From contig CALGGJ010000108.1 of NCBI GenBank assembly GCA_937915745.1, forward strand, positions 1 through 27,013: a stretch of DNA of 27,013 bases, in the 5' to 3' direction. Each line of letters opens with the position of its first letter. Within the stretch, counting starts at the first letter, position 1. Both the position numbers and the translations under genes were made by a program. The stretch is from an uncultured Prevotellaceae bacterium. Its GTDB lineage: Bacteria; Bacteroidota; Bacteroidia; Bacteroidales; Bacteroidaceae. Below are positions 17,624-23,666 of this stretch, in pieces. A model generated the notes under the pieces. The model saw nothing but the letters and a program-made list of their open reading frames with translations. It was not told the DNA's origin and ran no database searches.

Positions 17624-18940
17624 ATGAAGAGACTATTTTCGACAATTGTTTGCTGCATCTGCATCGTTGCAGTCATGAATGCACAGGAAGAAAAAGGTTA
17701 CACCATTCCCAGTGGCAAAGCAATTTACATTCCAGAGGAACTGCGCGACAACGACTTTACCAGCAAGGACTCAAAATGGAGCTATTACCGCATGGCCTAC
17801 ACGCCCAATGTGGTATGTTTCTGGGAGAAAGGATTCGGCGATGACCTGAGCAAAGCTCCCGACCTCGATGGTCATAAGATGACTGTTGACCTTGAAAACC
17901 TACTCTCGCGTGTAGAATATTTCTATAATGTGTATCGCGACATGATGGGTTTTCTGCTCCCGGGCAGTAAGGCCGAGAAGTATCGTATGATGGTGATGCT
18001 CAACTACTCGCTTGAAGGCACAGCCTATGGTGGCAGCTACGACAACGAGATTGGAGCCTTGTGGATTGCTCCCAACCGCGTACAAGACAAGACTCTCAAC
18101 TGTATTGCGCACGAAATAGGCCACTCGTTCCAAATTCAGATATCATGCGACGGTCAGAGCAGTGGTGCAGGTGGGGGTATTTTCGAGACGTCTGCACAGT
18201 GGATGCTATGGAATGTCAACCCTCGCTGGACAACCGACGAGAACTACCACTGGGAAGCTTTCAAGAAGCTCATACATCTCAGCCTTTTCAACTCTGAGAA
18301 TATGTATCACGCACCGTTCGTGCTCGAATACTGGAGCATGTTGCATGGTATTACATACATGGCCGATATGTTCCGCGGCGGACAACGTGGGGAAGACTTC
18401 ACACAAACCTACATGCGCATGTATAATGTCGATGTACAGAAGATGGGCGACGAGTTGCTCGACTGCTACAGCCGCCTCATCACCTTCGACTTCCCCAACA
18501 AACAGAAGGAAAGTCTGCGTTATTCGTGTGAGATGTTGAGCCAGATGACCGACACTGCAGGATGGATGAAGCCTGTGAATGCACCTCAAACCTACGGATT
18601 CAACGTAGATGAAATCACCCTTCCTGCCGTGGGACAGACCGCAAAGGTGCAGTTCCAGGCTCTGTCAAAGGACGATAACATAGGTTACCGCTATGGTCTT
18701 GTGGCTGTTGACAACGACAACCATGCCACATACCTCGGTGCTAATTCGGAAGCAAAGAAGACCCTCACCTACAAGAACCCCGGCAATATCAAGAAACTAT
18801 ACCTTGTGGTTGTAGGCTGTCCTACCAAGGAATACAAGCCAGAGACCTTCGGATTCGGACGTCGCAGAGGTGGTGGTCAGCAGCAGGGGGGCGAGGCACC
18901 GAAAGGTCCTGCAACATATCCTTACATGATTAAATATTAA
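17624..18940 (+). CDS. Secreted HExxH metalloprotease-like protein (possibly DUF6055-like)
   Basis: A 438-aa protein with a signal peptide (about residues 1-20, ending VMNAQ). A zinc-protease signature is visible: HEIGH at residues 163-167, followed by FETSAQW with E188 as a plausible third ligand, a gluzincin-like arrangement. The segment around 55-130 and the Asp/Asn-rich ENYHWEAFKKLIHL region fit a domain of unknown function with putative peptidase activity; I suggest DUF6055 only from memory. Residues about 320-415 look like a small beta-sandwich. The tail is low-complexity Arg/Gly/Gln (RRRGGGQQQGG) before the end. The ATG at 17624 was chosen over one 27 bp upstream because it directly precedes the signal peptide. 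Substrate is unknown. Confidence 0.7.
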   Translation: MKRLFSTIVCCICIVAVMNAQEEKGYTIPSGKAIYIPEELRDNDFTSKDSKWSYYRMAYTPNVVCFWEKGFGDDLSKAPDLDGHKMTVDLENLLSRVEYFYNVYRDMMGFLLPGSKAEKYRMMVMLNYSLEGTAYGGSYDNEIGALWIAPNRVQDKTLNCIAHEIGHSFQIQISCDGQSSGAGGGIFETSAQWMLWNVNPRWTTDENYHWEAFKKLIHLSLFNSENMYHAPFVLEYWSMLHGITYMADMFRGGQRGEDFTQTYMRMYNVDVQKMGDELLDCYSRLITFDFPNKQKESLRYSCEMLSQMTDTAGWMKPVNAPQTYGFNVDEITLPAVGQTAKVQFQALSKDDNIGYRYGLVAVDNDNHATYLGANSEAKKTLTYKNPGNIKKLYLVVVGCPTKEYKPETFGFGRRRGGGQQQGGEAPKGPATYPYMIKY

Positions 18941-19064
18941 GAGCGTCGTGAGAGAAGAAGACCATGAGACCCCACGGGGGCTCTGAGAACCATGAGAACT
19001 CCATGAGCTCACACTATTCATAGCACACACTATTCATTATAACATATTCATTATTTACGACATC
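18941..19064. repeat. Intergenic stretch with short degenerate repeats
   Basis: The left part has three spaced copies of CCATGAG (18962, 18990 and 19001 regions). The right part has ACACTATTCAT at 19011-19021 and again at 19027-19037, then the related ACATATTCATTAT at 19042-19054. No clear terminator or TAnnTTTG box is seen, so GH97 may be read through from upstream or may use a non-standard promoter. Confidence 0.55.
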
Positions 19065-21119
19065 ATGAAGATTTTTCAATTATTCAGCCTTCATCCATTA
19101 AGCCCCTCTCCAATCATCTCCCACAGGGGAACTGAGTGGGGCAGTACATCCGGCAGGTGGCTTCTACTTCACTTTTCACTCTTCGCTTGCCTCTGCCTGT
19201 CTGCCCAGACTGTTACATCGCCCGATGGCAAGCTTTCTGCAACACTCTCAGATACCGGCGGGCTTACGCTCAGCGTTGCCGACGAGGGTAATGCCATTGT
19301 GAAGGAACTGAAGATGGACCTCGTCATCAGTCAAGGCAAGAAGACCACACATGTGGGCGAGGCAAGTATCGTGGGCAAACCCGTGATGAAAAGCGTGAGT
19401 GAGGACATCAGCGCCCCACTCTACCGTCAAAACCAATTCCGTTCAGCATATAACCAAGCTACAGTCAAGCTCAACTGCGGGGTGTCGCTTGAGTTGCGGG
19501 CCTTCGACGAAGGTATTGCCTATCGATATGTTACAACCGGATGGAAAGGCGATTATATCATAGAAAACGAGCAAGCCGACTTCACGTTTGATGCCGACTA
19601 CTACACCTACCTGCCTTTCACTACCAATCCGCGCAAGCCCGAAGCGATGGCTTTTCAGGCAACTTATGCTAAGGCTCCAGTCACCCGGCAGAAGTCGTTG
19701 CCGGCATTCCTGCCTGCAACTATCGACCAGAGTGTGCGCAAGGTGACACTTATGGAAAGCGACCTCGAAGCCTATCCTGGCATGTTCGTCAGTGCCGAAG
19801 GATTGAGTCTCAAGGCCTCGTTTGCCAAATATCCTAAGACCACCGACCACTATCAGTGGCGCGACCAGCTTTATGTGACATCAACCGAGGACTACATAGC
19901 ACGCTGCACAGGCAACCGCACATTCCCCTGGCGCATTATTGCTGTGGCTCATGATGATACCGAGATGCCTGTCAACAACATGGTGTATGCACTTGCAACG
20001 CCCAACCGCATAGGCGACTACTCGTGGGTGCGTCCCGGACATGTAGCATGGGACTGGTGGAACGACTGGAGCATCAGCGGTGTGGATTTCGTTTCGGGCA
20101 TCAACAACGACACATACAAGTATTACATCGACTTTGCATCGAAGTACGGACTCGAATATGTAATCCTCGACGAGGGTTGGTATAAGCCATCGAGCGGAGA
20201 TTTGCTCACCACAATACCTGAAATCGACCTCCCGATGCTCACACAGTATGCCCGTCAGAAGAATGTAAAACTCATCCTTTGGTGTGTGTTCAACTGCCTC
20301 GACCGCAACATCGAAGCCATCTGCAAGAAGTATTCAGATATGGGCATAGCAGGCTTTAAGGTCGATTTCCTCGACCGCAACGACCAGACTGGTGTTGAGA
20401 TGATATACCGCATAGCCGAGACTTGTGCCAAATACCACATGATGCTCGACTACCACGGCATCTATGCACCAACAGGCATCAACCGCACCTACCCCAACAT
20501 TGTCAATTTCGAGGCGGTGTTTGGTATGGAGGAAGCCAAATGGACCCGCAACGGCGAACAAGACATGCCGCTCTACGATGTCACATTCCCATTCATACGC
20601 ATGCAATGCGGCTATGTTGATTTCACACCAGGCGGTTTCCGCAATGCCACGGCAAAGGACTTCCAGCCGGTGAACAACAACCCGATGACCATGGGTACGC
20701 GCTGCCACCAGATGGCACACTACGTGGTCCACGAGTCACCCCTCACCATGTTTGCCGACAACCCCACCATCTATATGAAGGAAGACGAATGCACACGCTT
20801 CCTTGCCTCCCTGCCATCGCGCTACACGTCGATGAAGATTCTGCAAGGCAAGATGGGCGAATATATAGTGACCCTGCGCACCGACGCTCGTGGAAACTAC
20901 TATATCGGCGGCGAAACCTCGTGGGAGCCTCGCGATATCAGCCTGCCACTCTCGTTCCTGCCTTCAGGCACATACAAGGCCGTGATTATCACCGACGGTG
21001 TGAATGCCGACCACGTTGCAACCGACTACAAGTTGAAGTCACTGCAAGTCACATCATCCACCACCCTCGACATCCACATGGCATCGGGCGGAGGATTTGT
21101 GATAGCGATTGAGAAATAA
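19065..21119 (+). CDS. GH97 alpha-glycosidase, retaining (alpha-galactosidase-like) type
   Basis: A 684-aa secreted enzyme of glycoside hydrolase family 97: an N-terminal beta-super-sandwich (about 45-310), a central TIM barrel (about 320-590) and a C-terminal beta domain. KVDFLDRNDQ places an aspartate (D434) at the nucleophile position of retaining members, and GMEEAKW places E489 55 residues later. To my recollection that is the same spacing as the nucleophile/acid-base pair of B. thetaiotaomicron BT1871 (D415/E470). Inverting SusB-type enzymes lack this Asp. The likely substrate is an alpha-galactoside. The N-terminus is odd: about 28 polar, Pro-rich residues lie between MKIFQLF and the hydrophobic LLLHFSLFACLCLSAQ core of the signal peptide. 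The gene ends 20 bp before a terminator. Confidence 0.92.
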   Translation: MKIFQLFSLHPLSPSPIISHRGTEWGSTSGRWLLLHFSLFACLCLSAQTVTSPDGKLSATLSDTGGLTLSVADEGNAIVKELKMDLVISQGKKTTHVGEASIVGKPVMKSVSEDISAPLYRQNQFRSAYNQATVKLNCGVSLELRAFDEGIAYRYVTTGWKGDYIIENEQADFTFDADYYTYLPFTTNPRKPEAMAFQATYAKAPVTRQKSLPAFLPATIDQSVRKVTLMESDLEAYPGMFVSAEGLSLKASFAKYPKTTDHYQWRDQLYVTSTEDYIARCTGNRTFPWRIIAVAHDDTEMPVNNMVYALATPNRIGDYSWVRPGHVAWDWWNDWSISGVDFVSGINNDTYKYYIDFASKYGLEYVILDEGWYKPSSGDLLTTIPEIDLPMLTQYARQKNVKLILWCVFNCLDRNIEAICKKYSDMGIAGFKVDFLDRNDQTGVEMIYRIAETCAKYHMMLDYHGIYAPTGINRTYPNIVNFEAVFGMEEAKWTRNGEQDMPLYDVTFPFIRMQCGYVDFTPGGFRNATAKDFQPVNNNPMTMGTRCHQMAHYVVHESPLTMFADNPTIYMKEDECTRFLASLPSRYTSMKILQGKMGEYIVTLRTDARGNYYIGGETSWEPRDISLPLSFLPSGTYKAVIITDGVNADHVATDYKLKSLQVTSSTTLDIHMASGGGFVIAIEK

Positions 21120-21139
21120 AGTAAATAACTATACCGGCT

Positions 21140-21187
21140 ATTGCCATCCTGAGCATGTGAGAGCATGTGCAAGGATGGCAATTTTCG
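21140..21187 (+). terminator. Rho-independent-type terminator after GH97
   Basis: An 11-bp perfect stem (21140-21150 with 21172-21182, ATTGCCATCCT/AGGATGGCAAT) is followed by a short T run (ATTTTCG). The 21-nt loop contains a direct repeat GAGCATGTG. It closes the cluster starting at 10282. Confidence 0.75.
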
Positions 21188-21307
21188 TATATGCATGTCA
21201 GCACCCATGTGCTACTTTTCATTTCATTTTCTTCTTTTCAGCATCGTTTTCATCATCTATTTGTACATTTTTATGCATATATGACTATACACTTTATACT
21301 TTTTTTG

Positions 21308-21315
21308 TAAATTTG
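21308..21315 (+). promoter_or_regulatory. Bacteroidota -7 box (TAAATTTG)
   Basis: An exact TAnnTTTG match, about 265 bp before the secreted-protein ATG and about 45 bp before the structured segment. No TTG is seen at the expected -33 distance, though the upstream DNA is T-rich. No other TAnnTTTG box lies between here and the ATG at 21579, so transcription of that gene probably begins here and includes the folded leader. Confidence 0.5.
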
Positions 21316-21359
21316 CACGTGCAATCCTTTAGGAAAGCGACGACACATATAATAAAAAC

Positions 21360-21556
21360 GAAGCGTTATGCTCGACTTGCTGATGGAAACGTAGGAAACT
21401 TCCAAAGATGTGCAAGACGGTGTATGACGGTTCGCGCGTTTAGCGTGGACTGATTACTACCTCTACACATCAAGGCAATTCCTACGGCCTCCATCAGAAG
21501 ACGTGGTATATCAGCTCCACGCTTCATAATAAACCAAAGGCTCTTGTGGCAGCTGA
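21360..21556 (+). ncRNA. Candidate structured RNA or 5' leader
   Basis: The transcript can fold into a rod. Closing stem: 21360-21366/21519-21525 (GAAGCGT/ACGCTTC). After an asymmetric internal loop come CTGATGGA 21380-21387 with 21490-21497, GTAGGAA 21391-21397 with 21479-21485, CC 21402-21403 with GG 21474-21475, GATGTG 21407-21412 with 21466-21471, and GGTGTA 21419-21424 with TACTACC near 21455. The 3' side of the internal loop can instead form CGTGG/CCACG (21502-21506/21517-21521). Its loop TCAGCT (21511-21516) is complementary to AGCTGA (21551-21556). A promoter box lies upstream and the next ATG downstream. Whether this is a cis leader or a free RNA (6S-like or similar) is open. I do not recognise the family. 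Confidence 0.6.
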
Positions 21557-21578
21557 AAGGGCATGAAATAACATAATC

Positions 21579-22676
21579 ATGAAAAAATTATTAATGAGTG
21601 TAATCACACTATCAGTTGCTTCAGCAGCATGGGGACAGACATTCGAGAGCAAAGAAATGCCTGAACACTATTACATCATCCCTAAGTCATTGTCCTATGA
21701 AGGCAAGTCAAGCATTGTTATCCTTTCCGAAGATGATGAAAACACCGTAGATATTTACGACTCGAACTTAGAGAAGGTACGTTCGTTCACCTTCACACCA
21801 TCCAGTTATCAGCAAGTAAGTACAAAGCAACAGAGAAAATATGAGGTGAAGGAAAAATCTAAAGAGATGGAGATGATAGAACCTGGCTATTGGGGCGATG
21901 CAACGTCTTATGTAGAAGACGGTCACGGAGTTTTTTGGGGTTCAATTATTGATGAAGGTAATCATACCATTATACCTAAAGATGACAGTTATTATTATTT
22001 AAAATATTATCGTTATGGATATTTATATCCTAAGATTTATTACTACTGGAATCCTACCGAGGAAGATCCTAATTATGGAACCCTTTACAAAGTAACTGTA
22101 GAATATGAAGAGGTACCGACCGATGAATGGGAAACAATCGAAGAAGAAAATAATACTATCACCATCGGTATATATAATTTAAGCTATTTTGAATTCTACG
22201 GAGATTACGACAACAATGTTTTCTATGATGAAGGATATCGTTTCACACAGACATTATTTAATACAGACGAAAAGATTGAATACATGCTTCCATTATACGA
22301 AGATAGCGAAAATATTTTTGAATATTACGATAGTCAACGAGGAGATATGCGAAGAATTACATCCGGAACAATCATAACAGGCTATAAAGTAGTTAATGAA
22401 GATGGAGCTACACTCTTCACCATTAACGATCGAAATCTTAATTATCCTTACATAAACAAATTAGGAAATAAAACGTATATGGTTTCTTATGCTGATGACC
22501 ATACAACCTGGTATCTCATCGACCAGCAAAGCAGCAGCATCGAGAGCGTGAAGCGTATCCCTACAGGCAAAAGCCAGATTTACTCAGTTGACGGACGCAA
22601 GCTTAACAGCACTCAGCGAGGCATCAACATTATCCGCAGGGATGACGGAAGCGTGACGAAGCAACTGATAAAATAA
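21579..22676 (+). CDS. Secreted protein of unknown function with short Por-like C-terminal motif
   Basis: A 365-aa protein with a signal peptide (about residues 1-20, ending AAWGQ). The body is rich in Tyr, Asp and Glu, with a Tyr-rich stretch (DDSYYYLKYYRYGYLYP) near 125-155 and predicted beta strands. No catalytic motif is recognised. The last 33 residues (IYSVDGRKLNSTQRGINIIR, then a basic end) match the short C-terminal motif common in secreted Bacteroidales proteins, which resembles a trimmed type IX sorting domain. The middle of the gene (about 21900-22490) is far more AT-rich than its neighbours, while the last 180 bp return to typical composition. It lies 55 nt after the structured leader and is probably controlled by it. 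Confidence 0.75.
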   Translation: MKKLLMSVITLSVASAAWGQTFESKEMPEHYYIIPKSLSYEGKSSIVILSEDDENTVDIYDSNLEKVRSFTFTPSSYQQVSTKQQRKYEVKEKSKEMEMIEPGYWGDATSYVEDGHGVFWGSIIDEGNHTIIPKDDSYYYLKYYRYGYLYPKIYYYWNPTEEDPNYGTLYKVTVEYEEVPTDEWETIEEENNTITIGIYNLSYFEFYGDYDNNVFYDEGYRFTQTLFNTDEKIEYMLPLYEDSENIFEYYDSQRGDMRRITSGTIITGYKVVNEDGATLFTINDRNLNYPYINKLGNKTYMVSYADDHTTWYLIDQQSSSIESVKRIPTGKSQIYSVDGRKLNSTQRGINIIRRDDGSVTKQLIK

Positions 22677-22691
22677 CAGGACCTGCCCATT

Positions 22692-22735
22692 TGTCCACAT
22701 TGGCAGGCCAAAATGTCCACATAGGCGGGTTGGCA
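22692..22735. repeat. Two 22-bp direct repeats (TGTCCACATWGGC)
   Basis: TGTCCACATTGGCAGG (22692-22707) recurs as TGTCCACATAGGCGGG at 22714-22729, exactly 22 bp later. The first copy is also flanked by an inverted pair, CCTGCC (22682-22687) and GGCAGG (22702-22707), which could act as a weak hairpin. The pair lies 16 bp after the preceding stop and upstream of hsp20. Confidence 0.8.
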
Positions 22736-22792
22736 CACGAGTTTGCATGTAGTGTTGATGTAAATCGTTTAACCATTTAACAAAACAAAATT

Positions 22793-22799
22793 AGGAGGT
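22793..22799 (+). promoter_or_regulatory. Strong Shine-Dalgarno of the Hsp20 gene
   Basis: AGGAGGT lies 7 bp before the ATG at 22807. It decides the start, because the in-frame TTG at 22801 is only one base away. Such a full SD is uncommon in Bacteroidota, and no other gene here shows one. Confidence 0.8.
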
Positions 22800-22806
22800 A
22801 TTGATT

Positions 22807-23235
22807 ATGTTACCAGTAATGTTTAAAAACAGTTGGTTTCCAACAGTATTTGATGATTTTCTGAACACTGACTTCATGCCTCGTGCCAACAATACAGCAC
22901 CTGCAGTCAATGTGAAGGAAGACGAGTCGGCCTACATCATGGAGCTTGCTTCGCCAGGCATCCGCAAAGAGTTCTGCAGGGTGAGCATCAACGAAGAGGG
23001 CAACCTCTGCATTGCCATCGAGAACAAGACCGAACACAAGGAAAACGACGGTCATAAGCATCACTACCTGCGCCGCGAGTTCTCGTACTCCAACTACGAA
23101 CAGTGCTACACACTGCCTGAAGATGTTGACAAACAAGCCATCGGGGCAAAGGTGGAGAACGGTATCCTGACCGTAACGATGCCTAAGCAGAAGAAAGCCG
23201 AAACGAGAACGACTAAGACCATTGCCGTGTCGTAA
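22807..23235 (+). CDS. Hsp20 small heat-shock chaperone
   Basis: A 142-aa ATP-independent holdase of the alpha-crystallin family, which binds unfolding proteins in the cytoplasm. A short N-terminal arm (WFPTVFDDFL) precedes the alpha-crystallin domain (about residues 35-130), with VNVKEDESAYIMELASPGI, a loop with LRREFSYSNYEQCYTLPEDV, and ENGILTVTMPK, which is the classic end of the domain. The C-terminal tail TIAVS is a degenerate I-x-I/V anchor. The ATG at 22807 follows AGGAGGT at good spacing. The gene stands alone, with repeats upstream and a terminator downstream. No CIRCE element is visible. Confidence 0.95.
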   Translation: MLPVMFKNSWFPTVFDDFLNTDFMPRANNTAPAVNVKEDESAYIMELASPGIRKEFCRVSINEEGNLCIAIENKTEHKENDGHKHHYLRREFSYSNYEQCYTLPEDVDKQAIGAKVENGILTVTMPKQKKAETRTTKTIAVS

Positions 23236-23265
23236 GGCTCACACCAATTAACAGACAAGCTAGCG

Positions 23266-23306
23266 AGCAACAGGGATATCACACCGATAACCCTGTTGCT
23301 TTTTTC
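23266..23306 (+). terminator. Strong intrinsic terminator after Hsp20 gene
   Basis: AGCAACAGGG (23266-23275) pairs with CCCTGTTGCT (23291-23300), the loop can add TATC/GATA pairs, and a run of six T follows. Classic rho-independent form. Confidence 0.92.
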
Positions 23307-23365
23307 GTTAGGCTGCACAGGAAAACACCTGAAGCTATAGACTAATTCTTAAAACCGCAGCACAA

Positions 23366-23431
23366 TTTTAATAAATCGTGGCGAGAGTTTTAATAAATTG
23401 TCGTGAGGATTTTAATAAATTGCCTCACAAT
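23366..23431. repeat. Three 22-bp repeats: TTTTAATAAAT alternating with GC-richer 11-mers
   Basis: TTTTAATAAAT occurs identically at 23366, 23388 and 23410, each followed by a different 11-mer: CGTGGCGAGAG, TGTCGTGAGGA and TGCCTCACAAT. GTGAGG (23403-23408) and CCTCAC (23423-23428) also form an inverted pair around the third core. AT-rich blocks thus recur every two helical turns, about 180 bp upstream of the promoter at 23590. Confidence 0.9.
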
Positions 23432-23589
23432 TTCAAGAATACGCATATTGGCGGAAGGAAATACCTGCAGGCACAGAGGAAAATATCCGTAGGAGTATGA
23501 CAGAATGCCATGTGCGTTGCAAAACAACACGAAACCACTCTGAACAGACGAAAAGCAATAGGAGAACGCAAATAAATGACAGTTGACAC

Positions 23590-23619
23590 TTGATAATTGA
23601 TGAATTTTTCCTAACTTTG
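23590..23619 (+). promoter_or_regulatory. Bacteroidota sigma-70 promoter of the HerA-like/pheS unit
   Basis: TTG (23590-23592), a 19-bp spacer, then TAACTTTG (23612-23619), an exact TAnnTTTG box followed by C. The predicted start gives a leader of about 40 nt before the ATG at 23667. This is the best promoter in the window. Confidence 0.85.
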
Positions 23620-23666
23620 CACCCAGGTATGTAACAGGATGCATACTTGTCAAAAAAAATAATAAT

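Noticed and set aside
12666..21119. A complete polysaccharide utilisation locus
   Set aside because: No SusC/SusD pair, no hybrid two-component or SusR-type regulator is visible; only enzymes and a protease are present.
21390..21450. Group II intron domain V remnant, suggested by GACGGTTCGCG
   Set aside because: The catalytic AGC triad and the tetraloop of domain V are missing, and no reverse transcriptase gene or exon junction is present.
21109..21453. 114-codon reading frame overlapping the GH97 end
   Set aside because: It runs through the terminator and into the folded leader, has mixed low-complexity content and no recognisable domain.
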